Positions 24,728-33,511 of a stretch of DNA of 64,000 nucleotides are shown here, piece by piece (position 1 is the stretch's first letter; each line of letters begins with the position of its first letter). Origin of the DNA: Gammaproteobacteria bacterium (ex Lamellibrachia satsuma) (lineage in GTDB: Bacteria > Pseudomonadota > Gammaproteobacteria > Chromatiales > Chromatiaceae); contig CP053680.1 in NCBI GenBank assembly GCA_019623805.1, forward strand, positions 2,272,001 to 2,336,000. Direction: 5' to 3'. Position numbers and translations under genes: made by a program. The notes beneath the pieces are model-generated. The model saw only the letters and a program-made list of their open reading frames with translations. It searched no databases and was not told the DNA's origin.

Positions 24728-27316
24728 ATGCCAAACGCCCATCTATTTCTCAGCTACAGTCATCTGGAGGATGCTTTTGCGCTTCGTCTCGCCGCAGACC
24801 TGCGGGAGGCCGGGGTGCAATTGTGGATGGATCGTCTGGATGCCGCGCTGGTCACGGGTGAGGACTGGCGACGCGCTATCGAGAAGTCGCTCGACGCCTC
24901 GGCCGGCATGTTGGCCGTCGTGTCCCCAGCCTACGTCGAGTCGGACTATTGCCTGAAGGAACTGGCGCGTGCTGCCGACAGAAAGAAGCGTATCTATCCG
25001 GTCCTGCTTCGCCCTGTGCCTCAACCGCCGCTCGATCTTCAGCTCGCGCAGAGGGTGGACTTCACCCGTGCGAATGACTCGAACTGTTACAGCGCCGCCC
25101 TTGCGAAACTAATTCATGACATCGAGGCTACGGAGGGACTGGATCCGCGTCTTGACCCGGTATCGAGTTACCTCCTCCACTTGATCGCGGAGATGGAATC
25201 TATCAAGGGCGTGCACGATTTCGTGGCCCTTGCAGGTGAAGCAGAAGACACAACAAGACATTTGGCTGTGCGTCCGCCGCCTCGGGTGATGGCGGCGTGG
25301 GGGCTAGAGGGTGAATTCGCGCTGATTGGTGACGCACCCGATATGTCCGGTTCGATTGGTATCGTCCAGCCGGCACATGTTGAGAGCATCGCCGAGGCGC
25401 TGGATCACTTCAGCCGCTTCATACTGCTGGGTGCGCCCGGTGCTGGCAAGACCACCACGCTTCGTCGCGTTGCGATGGAGGCGGCCCGCGAGCGCTTGAG
25501 CAAACGTTCTGCGCCGCTTCCCCTGCTGCTGCGACTGCCAGCCTGGGCCAATGAAAGCACTTTTGAGGATTTCCTGCGGGCTCACTGGCCTTTCGACAGC
25601 GATCCTCTGGATGCAGTCGACAGCCTCCTGCTGCTGCTTGATGGTCTGAACGAGATGGGGGCCTTCGGTTCAACAAAGGCAGCTGCGCTCAAGGGCTTTC
25701 TTGCGCGTGAGCCAGACTGCCGCGTTGTCGTGACTTGCCGTAGCGGCGATTACGGCGCTGAGCTCGACCTTGAGTTACCGTGCGTCGAAGTGCAACCCAT
25801 GGACGAAGCGCGTGTGCGTCGCTTCGCGACCGCCTATCTGGAGAATGACGCCGAAGAATTCCTCGAGCGCATCGGCCTGCAGGAAGTGCAGTTTGCTCTA
25901 ACAGGCGGTTTTGCGGGTGGCTCCCGGCGTTTAGTGACCCTCGCCCGCAACCCCTACCTGTTGGTGGCCCTGATGGCTGTGTCCAGGGAGTCGGCCACAG
26001 GTGCATTGCCCGCGAATCCCGGTGTGTTGTTCCGCAAGCTCGTCGCGGTGCTGTGGGAGCGCGAGCATCGACGCCAGACGGCTGGCTGGGTGCCCTACGC
26101 CGACATAGTTGACCGGCTCTCGGCACTCGCGCGCGAGGTACTGACAAAGGGCCTATCCACTGAGTTGTCGGAAGAAGTCGTTACGGCCCACGCCGATTCT
26201 GAGCTCGTGGAGGTGGCATGTCGTGCGAGCTTACTGGAGCACACCGAACAGGGTACGCGCTTCTATCATCAGCTCATGCAGGAGTACTTTGCGGCGGAGG
26301 CCTGCCCAGTCGATGTCCTGCTTGCCCATGTCGAGGCGGCCACTTTCGATGGGGTTGTCGGCCTATCGCGTGGTCCGTGGGATGAGGTCATCATTGCGAA
26401 GGCGGGCCTACTGCCCAATGCCGACGAATTGGTTGATGGTCTCGTGCAGACCAACCCGTACCTGGCTGCCGAGGCTGTGGCCAGTGGCATCCTGGTTGGT
26501 GATGCGGTGCGCTTCAGGCTGACCGAAAAGCTTGTCGCGGTCTTCGGGGCGGCGCTACCTGCATGGGAATGGCCGCCCGATACGGTCGAAACCGAGATGG
26601 CTATCCGCTCCTTGGGCGCGATCGGTGCTGTCGATGCGGTCGAGCCGATCATCGGCGCTTTGGAAATCAACAACACCGGTATCATCGCCGCTGCCTGCGA
26701 CGCGCTCGCCGAAATCGGCGATGCTTCCGCCGCACAACCCTTGATCTCACAGTTGGGCGGCTGGGACAACGGCGACAAGACGCAGCGCCCACCGAGCATG
26801 CGGCGCAAGATCTTTGCACAAATTGCGGATTCTGCCGAACAGGCGCTCATCCGACTTGGCGAAGCCGGAGTTCCGTCTTGCATTGACGCTTTGGGTCAAC
26901 GGTCTCATTACAATGACAATTCTTTGGCCGCCTTGCTTTACATTCTTGGCCGTATTGGCAGCCCTCGCGCCGTAGAGCCCATCATGGAGTTCAGCAAGAC
27001 ACTCCTTCCGTTTAGCGTGGCTATGGCCAATATGGATGTTGTGCGCGCCTATACTTTTCAGGCGCTCGGCCGGTTGCGCGCCAAGCAGGCGATTCCGTTG
27101 CTCGCCAAGGCCTTGGGGGAAGACTCGCTGGACCCGGAATCTCTTCCGTACGCGGAGCTATGGGGCGGCCAGCCAAACCTCTCCGAGCGCCTTTCACTCC
27201 AGGCCGCTCGGGCTTTAGCGCTCATCGACACCGAAGATGCCCGCGAGGTACTGCGGGCGCACGGACTTCCGGATGCACCAGTACCGATCTTCGTGCCTGA
27301 TTGGGCGGTCCAATAA
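24728..27316 (+). CDS. TIR-NACHT-HEAT protein, putative NLR-like anti-phage defence ATPase
   Basis: The 862-residue protein has three parts. Residues 1-135 are a TIR domain: HLFLSYSHLEDAFALRLA, VQLWMDRLDAALVTGEDW, GMLAVVSPAYVESDYCLKEL, with Glu78 in the position of the catalytic NADase glutamate. Residues about 205-525 are a NACHT-type STAND ATPase: Walker A GAPGAGKT (235-242), Walker B LLLLLDGLNE (300-309), sensor-like VVVTCRSGDYG, RNPYLLVALM, and the closing motif FYHQLMQEYFAA (512-523). Residues about 622-845 are HEAT-like repeats such as EMAIRSLGAIGAVDAVEPII. Known bacterial STAND and NLR-like proteins sense phage components with the repeats, oligomerise by ATP and trigger an effector; a TIR effector would deplete NAD+. 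That role is inference. The gene stands alone, is GC-rich, and sits in a tRNA-Phe island with a recombinase remnant. The ribosome site is weak (GAGATACAGAGACG). Confidence 0.9.
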   Translation: MPNAHLFLSYSHLEDAFALRLAADLREAGVQLWMDRLDAALVTGEDWRRAIEKSLDASAGMLAVVSPAYVESDYCLKELARAADRKKRIYPVLLRPVPQPPLDLQLAQRVDFTRANDSNCYSAALAKLIHDIEATEGLDPRLDPVSSYLLHLIAEMESIKGVHDFVALAGEAEDTTRHLAVRPPPRVMAAWGLEGEFALIGDAPDMSGSIGIVQPAHVESIAEALDHFSRFILLGAPGAGKTTTLRRVAMEAARERLSKRSAPLPLLLRLPAWANESTFEDFLRAHWPFDSDPLDAVDSLLLLLDGLNEMGAFGSTKAAALKGFLAREPDCRVVVTCRSGDYGAELDLELPCVEVQPMDEARVRRFATAYLENDAEEFLERIGLQEVQFALTGGFAGGSRRLVTLARNPYLLVALMAVSRESATGALPANPGVLFRKLVAVLWEREHRRQTAGWVPYADIVDRLSALAREVLTKGLSTELSEEVVTAHADSELVEVACRASLLEHTEQGTRFYHQLMQEYFAAEACPVDVLLAHVEAATFDGVVGLSRGPWDEVIIAKAGLLPNADELVDGLVQTNPYLAAEAVASGILVGDAVRFRLTEKLVAVFGAALPAWEWPPDTVETEMAIRSLGAIGAVDAVEPIIGALEINNTGIIAAACDALAEIGDASAAQPLISQLGGWDNGDKTQRPPSMRRKIFAQIADSAEQALIRLGEAGVPSCIDALGQRSHYNDNSLAALLYILGRIGSPRAVEPIMEFSKTLLPFSVAMANMDVVRAYTFQALGRLRAKQAIPLLAKALGEDSLDPESLPYAELWGGQPNLSERLSLQAARALALIDTEDAREVLRAHGLPDAPVPIFVPDWAVQ

Positions 27317-27364
27317 TCCTTTATGAGGTAGGCTTCTGTCATAATTTCTATATTGGGCGAATAT

Positions 27365-27374
27365 CTGGCCACCA
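27365..27374 (+). repeat. Putative attR core (copy of tRNA-Phe 3' end)
   Basis: CTGGCCACCA is an exact 10-base direct repeat of 24050-24059, 49 bases after the TIR-NACHT stop. It would be the right border of a roughly 3.3-kb decayed insertion. The flanking bases differ from those at the tRNA. Confidence 0.4.
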
Positions 27375-27652
27375 GTCTTACAGACTTAACAGCAGTCATC
27401 CTTGAACGGACATGAGCAGTATGGTTCAACAGACAGTAAGTGGCTGGTCATTACCAACAAGTAAAAGAAATTTTATTCTCCAAAGCTCGTTGCAACGGGA
27501 TAGAATTACCCCAAAATGCTATTTTAGAATCAATTTAATCGGTACCTTAAAGGGCGCTTGCAGTTTAAATGTGAATTATTTTCCTGCCCAATTCCAGTCC
27601 CTTTGCCAGCATGGTTTGTCAGAAGACATGATGTTTAGTTACCTCTGCAATG

Positions 27653-27675
27653 AGAATCTCTGTAGGGGAGATTCT
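27653..27675. promoter_or_regulatory. Hairpin in the leader of the HD-GYP gene
   Basis: AGAATCTC (27653-27660) and GAGATTCT (27668-27675) form a perfect 8-bp stem with a 7-base loop, 59 bases before the HD-GYP ATG. It could be an operator or leader structure. A terminator is unlikely because no T-run follows. Confidence 0.35.
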
Positions 27676-27734
27676 TAGTCAATCAGCAGTGGCTCAAACG
27701 ATGAATCTGGGATGCAATCAGGTAGAGCGCCGTA

Positions 27735-28961
27735 ATGATAAAAAAAATCGATATATCCAGTTTGATGATCGGGATGTATGTCCATGATCTTCGCTGTAAC
27801 TGGATGAAACATCCTTTTGCAGTAAACAAATTCGAAATCAGAAACAAGATGCAGATCGGTGCGATCCGAAATGCAGGAATCCGTGAGCTTTACATCGATA
27901 CTGACAAAGGGATCGATACAGAAAAGCATGATGCCGCTTATGAGGTGAAAAAACAGTCTGCTGAAAAGGTTCTGTTGGACTCAGAGACTAAGCTGAAATC
28001 GACCCGGACCAAGAGTCTGGCTGATGAGCTGGTATATGCGTCCAAGGTGAAAAAGGAGGCGACCAGGGTCGTCGCAGATATAATGGAAGACGCGCGGCTG
28101 GGGCGTCAGATTGAGCTGGAGCGGGTCAATCCGGTGGTTGAGGGGATAGTCTCCTCTGTCATGAGGAATGAAGATGCGCTACTCGGTCTCACCCGAATCC
28201 GGAAGATGGGTAAATACACATTCGAACACTCAGTCAGTGTGTCCGTCCTGTTGACCGCTTTCGCCAAGCATCTCAACTTTCCTGAAGAGGATCTACTGCA
28301 GATCGGAATTGGGGGACTGCTTCATGATATTGGTAAGATAAAGACACCACAGAACATCCTTAATAAACCCGGCAAACTGACCGATCAGGAGTTTGCCATC
28401 ATGAAAAAGCATGTGGTCTACAGCAAGGAGATTCTGGAGACTGTGCCTGGTATTTCCGATATTATTCTGAATATTGCCACAGAGAATCATGAACGTCTGG
28501 ACGGGACTGGATATCTGGATGGGAAGCGTGGTGATGAGATTTCGATTTATGGGCAGATGGCGGCAATCGTCGATGTCTATGATGCCCTCACGGCTGACCG
28601 GGTGTACCGTGAAGGAATGCCCCCCAATACCGCACTGGTAAAACTGGTTACTTGGGGCAGTTCGCACTTCAACCAGGAGCTGCTTCAGAACTTCATCCAC
28701 TGTGTAGGGATTTATCCCATCGGTTCTGTGGTTTCTCTCTCGGATGCACGGCTTGCCGTGGTTGTGGAATCGGGCAAGAAAGATCTTTTGTCCCCAAAAA
28801 TCAGGATCATTTTTGACTCTATAAAACGTCAGTTCCTCACTCCCCAGGACGTAGATCTCTCAGTCAGGCAAAAGGGGGAGAAGATCACGATTGTTAGTGC
28901 TGTGGATCCTGCTAAATGGAGGATCTCTCCTGACGATTACTTGGATCACAGGACGTTTTAG
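27735..28961 (+). CDS. DUF3391/HD-GYP c-di-GMP phosphodiesterase
   Basis: The 408-residue protein begins with a DUF3391 domain (about 1-130; IDISSLMIGMYVHDL). The HD-GYP domain (about 145-320) has HSVSVSVL, GLLHDIGK with His197-Asp198, KKHVVYS, ENHERLDGTGY and IVDVYDALTADR. These are the metal ligands of HD-GYP enzymes, which cleave c-di-GMP to GMP. The eponymous GYP reads GYL (259-261) here, a variation outside the metal site, so activity is plausible. It is the first of several signalling genes up to 37.1 kb. The ribosome site is AGGTAGAG. Confidence 0.92.
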   Translation: MIKKIDISSLMIGMYVHDLRCNWMKHPFAVNKFEIRNKMQIGAIRNAGIRELYIDTDKGIDTEKHDAAYEVKKQSAEKVLLDSETKLKSTRTKSLADELVYASKVKKEATRVVADIMEDARLGRQIELERVNPVVEGIVSSVMRNEDALLGLTRIRKMGKYTFEHSVSVSVLLTAFAKHLNFPEEDLLQIGIGGLLHDIGKIKTPQNILNKPGKLTDQEFAIMKKHVVYSKEILETVPGISDIILNIATENHERLDGTGYLDGKRGDEISIYGQMAAIVDVYDALTADRVYREGMPPNTALVKLVTWGSSHFNQELLQNFIHCVGIYPIGSVVSLSDARLAVVVESGKKDLLSPKIRIIFDSIKRQFLTPQDVDLSVRQKGEKITIVSAVDPAKWRISPDDYLDHRTF

Positions 28962-29128
28962 ACAGTTGTAGTCTACAGCTCAATGTGTGATTGTCGAAGG
29001 CGTGGTGGCGGCAAAGCAAGGAATATTTCTGAAGTCTGAGGGATGTGACGAGGCGTAGGGTTACTTCGATAGTAGGCTGGGTATCAGCAGCGGATAGTCA
29101 GAGCCGAAAAACAGTGCTCCCCAGTTCA

Positions 29129-29179
29129 CTTCCAATAACAGCAGGCACTTATTTGTTCTTGCCTGCACCTTATTGGAAG
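29129..29179. promoter_or_regulatory. Nested 17-bp palindrome upstream of the hemerythrin gene
   Basis: CTTCCAATAA (29129-29138) pairs perfectly with TTATTGGAAG (29170-29179). Inside, GCAGGCA (29141-29147) pairs with TGCCTGC (29160-29166). Together this gives 17 paired positions with only a CA/ACC bulge and a 12-base loop. It ends just before an extended -10 promoter, so an operator or a transcript hairpin from the upstream gene are both possible. Confidence 0.55.
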
Positions 29180-29186
29180 AGCAGAA

Positions 29187-29195
29187 TGCTATATA
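29187..29195 (+). promoter_or_regulatory. Extended -10 promoter of the hemerythrin gene
   Basis: TGCTATATA is an extended -10 motif (TGn plus TATATA, 29190-29195). Transcription would begin near 29202, about 20 bases before the GTG start, with GGAGGTAAG as ribosome site. The strong palindrome lies directly upstream in place of a clear -35 box. Confidence 0.5.
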
Positions 29196-29222
29196 AGCCA
29201 TGAATAATATGGAGGTAAGGCT

Positions 29223-30095
29223 GTGGATTTTATCGAATGGTCGGAGTCTATGAGCGTCGGCAATCCTTCGATCGATCAGGATCATAAAATCATTGTCAAA
29301 CTGATCAATCAACTTCATCAGCATGCCGGCGTAGTGGAGGATAGGAAGGCCCTTGGTAGTGCCCTTAACACGTTGATTGATTACACCCTTTATCATTTTT
29401 CCCGCGAAGAACGGGTAATGAAGGCATGCAGATACCCTTTATTCGAGGATCACAAACGGCGACATGAAAAACTCATCGAGCAGGTTGTTGATATCGCGCG
29501 CCGTTTTTCCGAGAAAAAAGAAGATATCGTTAAAGACGAATTCCTGGACTTCCTGAAAAACTGGCTCATTAATCACATCCTGAAACAAGACATGGGATTT
29601 AGTCCGTATGCGGAAAATAACCCCGAGGTTCTTGGTATAACTGAAACCCTACGAACAGATTCAAAACAGCTAGAAATGCTGGGCGCCGATGATTTGATTC
29701 CGAAGTCCGTCAACTGGAATGAGACCGCAATTCTGATTGTCAGTAAGAGCCGAAATTTTAGAAACATCATCGCCTGCATCCTTGAAATTGCAGATGTTAG
29801 GGGAATTCAGCAATATTCTCATGCAGATGATGCAATGCAGTCACTCGAAAGCCGCCAGCCTAACCTCATTGTTTATGGTTGGAAACAAGATGACCAGGAA
29901 GCAATACCATTTATAGAAAAATTACGTGAAATCAAGGGTAGTTCATTTGCAGGTATCCCTGTGTTGCTGATTTCAGCGCGGGAGGAGCGTGTAGCAATGG
30001 AGTCGGGACTGGTCGCTGGAGCGACTCATTGCATAGAGGAACCGATTGGCATTCAAACCTTTTTCGAAGCAGCTGTTAAAGCCATCAATCAATAG
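29223..30095 (+). CDS. Bacteriohemerythrin fused to a pseudo-receiver domain
   Basis: The GTG at 29223 follows a perfect GGAGGTAAG. Residues 1-130 are a hemerythrin domain with all seven diiron ligands: His21, His58, Glu62, His77, His81, His118 and Asp123. Such domains bind O2 reversibly. Residues about 168-290 look like a CheY-type receiver (AILIVSKSRNFRNIIACILE, FAGIPVLLISAREE, GATHCIEEPIGIQTF). However, the acidic pair is Ser-Lys, the phospho-Asp region reads LIVYGWKQD, and the conserved Lys is Glu. It cannot be phosphorylated in the usual way. I infer an O2 sensor or store docking on a kinase, probably the hybrid kinase 16-31 bases downstream. Confidence 0.88.
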   Translation: MDFIEWSESMSVGNPSIDQDHKIIVKLINQLHQHAGVVEDRKALGSALNTLIDYTLYHFSREERVMKACRYPLFEDHKRRHEKLIEQVVDIARRFSEKKEDIVKDEFLDFLKNWLINHILKQDMGFSPYAENNPEVLGITETLRTDSKQLEMLGADDLIPKSVNWNETAILIVSKSRNFRNIIACILEIADVRGIQQYSHADDAMQSLESRQPNLIVYGWKQDDQEAIPFIEKLREIKGSSFAGIPVLLISAREERVAMESGLVAGATHCIEEPIGIQTFFEAAVKAINQ

Positions 30096-30125
30096 TAGAA
30101 AGTTTAAGTAGTGGGGGTGAGAAAA

Positions 30126-33100
30126 ATGCCGAAGGACTCAACAAAAGAACAGCTAAATATAGCCCTGAAGCTATTTTTCCCTGCTGTGGTTGTGATTTTG
30201 TTGCTGGCACTTGGTGTTTTCTTTAGCCAGGCACAAGTATCTATTGTTGAATTGAATACTTCCGCAAAAAGCAATGTCAGACTGGCGGCGGAGTTTTTCA
30301 GAGAAGAACTTGGGGATGTGATCAGCGATCTTCGCATTCTATCCAAGGATCAGGATCTAGACGACGCCTTGGAAATGAAGATGCCTGAAGCCAGGATAAG
30401 TCTGTCAAATAAACTCCTGGTTTTCGCACTGGAAAAAAAGGTTTTCGATCAGATCCGTATACTGGATATAGATGGCAGGGAGGTTGTTCGCGTCAATTAC
30501 AATGACGGCGCACCCATCAGTGTTTCCAAAGCGCAACTCCAGGATAAATCTGGCCGTTACTACTTCAAGAAGGCAGTGGCCAAGGGACAGGGTCAGCACT
30601 TCATTTCACAATTTGACCTAAATATGGAAAAAGGCGCAATAGAGCGACCTTATAAACCGACTTTGCGAGTGTCTGCTCCTGTGTTTTCCCCTTCCGGCAG
30701 CAAGATTGGCGTATTGGTGATGAATTATCGCGGTCACTATCTGCTGAAGACAATCCGCGAAATGATACCTGCCACATCATCTGGATTTCCACTACTTCTT
30801 GACCACAACGGCCACTATTTAATCGGCCCCACAGAAGAGGCGGAATGGGGTTTTATGTTCGGTAAAGAAGCTGCGTTCCCTGCAGGATTTTTCAAGGTGT
30901 TTAAGTACATTGTCTCGACTTCAAATGGTCAAATAGAGAGTGATCAGTATCTGTTTACCTTCAGTAATGTGACTGTCGGTGATAATCATTTAACAATCGC
31001 TTCTCAAATAAACCTGGCATCAGTCTACAGTGCAATTTTCAAGAGTCATATCGAAAGCATTGTCATTATCGTTTTGTTGATTCTTGTATCGGCGTTTGCC
31101 TCATGGGGAGTTGCCGGTAGCAGGCTTGCCCGGAAAGGTTGGAATATAACAAAAAACAAACTTGCCGATTTCAAGGAAACTGCATCCGATTGGTTGTGGG
31201 AAACGGATTCACAATTGCGTTTCACTGACATCTCTTTGCGGATGAAAGATATAACCGGTATTAATCCAAATGACTATATCGGCAAAGAGATTTATGAGTT
31301 GATTTCACCTGACTCCGATCAACCTGGCATCGATGCCCTCCTTGAAAATATTGAAACCCGACAACCCATCAAAAAGGTTCTGTGCAAGATAGAGAATTTC
31401 CTCGGTCAGGCCCTTCAATTCAATGTGACGGCAAAGCCATATTTCACGGATGGTGTTTTTTCAGGCTATCGCGGAACAAGTCAGGACGTTACCAATTACA
31501 GGCGGCTAAGTCAGGAACTGCAAGATCGCGTTGTGGCAGCTGAATTCGCAGAGAGGGATGCCGACATATATGCGCAGAAATTGGCTGAGGCACAGCGCAT
31601 ATCCCATACTGGAAACTGGAGTCATGATTTAATTACCGGCAAACTGTATTGGTCGGAAGAGGTTTTCCGTATTTTTGGTGTTGATCCTGAGGCGTTCGAT
31701 TTGGAGTATGAGCTGTATCTGGGGCTTGTTCATCCTGATGATCGCGATTATGTAGTGGAACAGCACGAGAACTCTAAGAAAAAAGGTGTCCTTCATATCT
31801 TTGAATACAGGATTGTCCGGAGGTTTGGAGATGATGATGTTCGGTGGGTCCAGGAAAGGTGCGAATATCACCGTAGCAACTCAGGCGAGATCATTCGGTC
31901 TGAAGGCACTGTTCAGGACATCACTGAACGCAAGGTGGCTGAGCAGACGCTGGCTGAAGCAAAAGAGGCCGCTGAATCAGCTAATCGCTCGAAAAGTGAC
32001 TTCTTGGCCAACATGAGCCACGAAATCCGCACACCGATGAATGGCATCATCGGCATGACACATCTCGCATTGCAAACTGAGCTGGACGACAAGCAAAAAA
32101 ATTATATAGGCAAGGCTCATCGCTCAGCTGAAAACCTGCTTGGGATCCTAAACGACATCCTTGATTTTTCCAAGATCGAGGCAGGTAAACTAAATTTTGA
32201 AGAAGTCGATTTTAATCTCAAGGATATCATCGACAATTTTGTTAGCCTGCTACGGTTCAAGGCCGAGGAAAAGAGTATTCGGCTTTCGGTCAGAATTGGA
32301 CGGGATGTTCCTATGGCACTGAATGGTGACCCCTTACGTCTAAGCCAGGTTCTTATCAATTTGGGGAGTAATGCAGTGAAGTTCGGCGATGCTGGCGATA
32401 GTGTTTCGTTGATTGTTGCCTTGAAAGAAGAGAGTGATCATGAAGTCGTATTACAGTTTGCTATAGAGGACACTGGCATCGGCATGTCCCAGGATCAGAT
32501 GGAAGGACTGTTTCAACCCTTTGGCCAGGCTGACAGCTCGACAACCCGTAAGTATGGGGGGACTGGCCTCGGTTTAATCATTTCCAAGAAGATCGTCCAG
32601 TTGATGAATGGTGAAATAGCGGTGGAAAGTGAACAAGACGCCGGCAGCACCTTCAGATTCACAGTTAGCCTGAAGACTCAACAGAGTGAGTCTTCGCAAA
32701 ACAGGGCATTGGGGAATCAAACTGAGATGGATGTCGATCAGGCTATTGTACGTATGCGTGGTGCCAGGATTCTGTTGGTTGAGGACAATGAAATAAACCG
32801 GGAAATCGTGCTGGATATCCTCGCCATGAGTGGGATGACAGTTGAAATGGCGTTCGATGGACAGGAAGCGCTGGAGTTCCTGGCCAAGAAGGACTTCGAT
32901 GGTGTTCTAATGGATTGCCAGATGCCGGTCATGGATGGCTATGAAGCGACCCGCCAAATACGAGAGCAGAAGAAATTCAAGGATTTGCCTATTATTGCGT
33001 TGACGGCCAATGCGATGAAAGGGGACAGGGAGAAGGTCTTGGCGGTTGGCATGAATGACCATATTGCCAAGCCGGTCAGCCCTGATTTGATGTTTATTAC

Positions 33101-33140
33101 GATGGCAAAATGGATAAACGCCAGAAAACAGCCTGTATGA
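30126..33140 (+). CDS. Hybrid sensor histidine kinase (Cache-PAS-PAS-HisKA-HATPase-REC)
   Basis: The ATG at 30126 lies after GGGGGTGAG; a GTG at 30111 is an alternative. The protein has helix 1 ([20 protein letters not shown]), a periplasmic double-Cache-like sensor with [19 protein letters not shown] and GRYYFKKAV, and helix 2 ([18 protein letters not shown]). Two PAS domains follow; the second has [21 protein letters not shown]. Then come HisKA with His632 in [16 protein letters not shown], HATPase ([22 protein letters not shown]), and a receiver with Asp930 in [15 protein letters not shown]. There is no HPt domain, so transfer to a separate HPt is expected. It follows the hemerythrin gene by about 30 bases, implying a functional link. 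Confidence 0.93.
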   Translation: MPKDSTKEQLNIALKLFFPAVVVILLLALGVFFSQAQVSIVELNTSAKSNVRLAAEFFREELGDVISDLRILSKDQDLDDALEMKMPEARISLSNKLLVFALEKKVFDQIRILDIDGREVVRVNYNDGAPISVSKAQLQDKSGRYYFKKAVAKGQGQHFISQFDLNMEKGAIERPYKPTLRVSAPVFSPSGSKIGVLVMNYRGHYLLKTIREMIPATSSGFPLLLDHNGHYLIGPTEEAEWGFMFGKEAAFPAGFFKVFKYIVSTSNGQIESDQYLFTFSNVTVGDNHLTIASQINLASVYSAIFKSHIESIVIIVLLILVSAFASWGVAGSRLARKGWNITKNKLADFKETASDWLWETDSQLRFTDISLRMKDITGINPNDYIGKEIYELISPDSDQPGIDALLENIETRQPIKKVLCKIENFLGQALQFNVTAKPYFTDGVFSGYRGTSQDVTNYRRLSQELQDRVVAAEFAERDADIYAQKLAEAQRISHTGNWSHDLITGKLYWSEEVFRIFGVDPEAFDLEYELYLGLVHPDDRDYVVEQHENSKKKGVLHIFEYRIVRRFGDDDVRWVQERCEYHRSNSGEIIRSEGTVQDITERKVAEQTLAEAKEAAESANRSKSDFLANMSHEIRTPMNGIIGMTHLALQTELDDKQKNYIGKAHRSAENLLGILNDILDFSKIEAGKLNFEEVDFNLKDIIDNFVSLLRFKAEEKSIRLSVRIGRDVPMALNGDPLRLSQVLINLGSNAVKFGDAGDSVSLIVALKEESDHEVVLQFAIEDTGIGMSQDQMEGLFQPFGQADSSTTRKYGGTGLGLIISKKIVQLMNGEIAVESEQDAGSTFRFTVSLKTQQSESSQNRALGNQTEMDVDQAIVRMRGARILLVEDNEINREIVLDILAMSGMTVEMAFDGQEALEFLAKKDFDGVLMDCQMPVMDGYEATRQIREQKKFKDLPIIALTANAMKGDREKVLAVGMNDHIAKPVSPDLMFITMAKWINARKQPV

Positions 33141-33511
33141 AATATTTTGTTACCACTGGCTGTACATGTGACCTGCCATGTACTACTGATTGCATGAGCG
33201 TCAGCAAAGTGTCGGCAAGCGACTCTCCTTGTCAAGGTTACACAAGATCTTGCGGCTAGTAGCGTCCTGGAGGCCAGTCAGTAGACACTAACGGATCTTT
33301 GCGGGTTTTGGCGTACTTTTGAGAACTAAAATCCGACCTTGAACGGTATATCTCCTTTGTGGTGCGGCCACGATATTCTATCGTATGCCAGTATCTTAGG
33401 AAGGCCGACTCGGCTGGCGTGCGGGATCTCTACATGAATCTGCTTTATTAGAGTTGTGCAAGGGTGGTTGACGGCTGGCTTCATTGATCAATTCAGGACG
33501 GACCTCTAACC
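33141..33511. other. Intergenic region without recognised genes
   Basis: I see no credible coding frame, RNA gene or strong palindrome in these 371 bases between the two sensor kinases. It should contain the promoter of the downstream kinase. Confidence 0.5.

Larger units (their letters stand above)
27317..27734. other. Non-coding, AT-richer gap after the TIR-NACHT gene
   Basis: The sequence becomes clearly more AT-rich than the preceding gene. It holds the CTGGCCACCA repeat and, near its end, a perfect 8-bp hairpin. A 88-codon open frame (27412-27678) has no signal of real coding. The leader and promoter of the HD-GYP gene must lie in the right half. Confidence 0.5.

Noticed and set aside
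24684-27316. Thoeris, CBASS or multi-gene defence system
   Set aside because: No ThsA, cyclase, nuclease or other partner gene is next to the TIR-NACHT gene; the neighbours are a recombinase remnant and an HD-GYP gene.
27412-27678. 88-codon open frame after the TIR-NACHT gene
   Set aside because: No ribosome site, no recognisable motif, uneven composition and it lies in an AT-rich gap with the putative att copy. I see no sign of coding.
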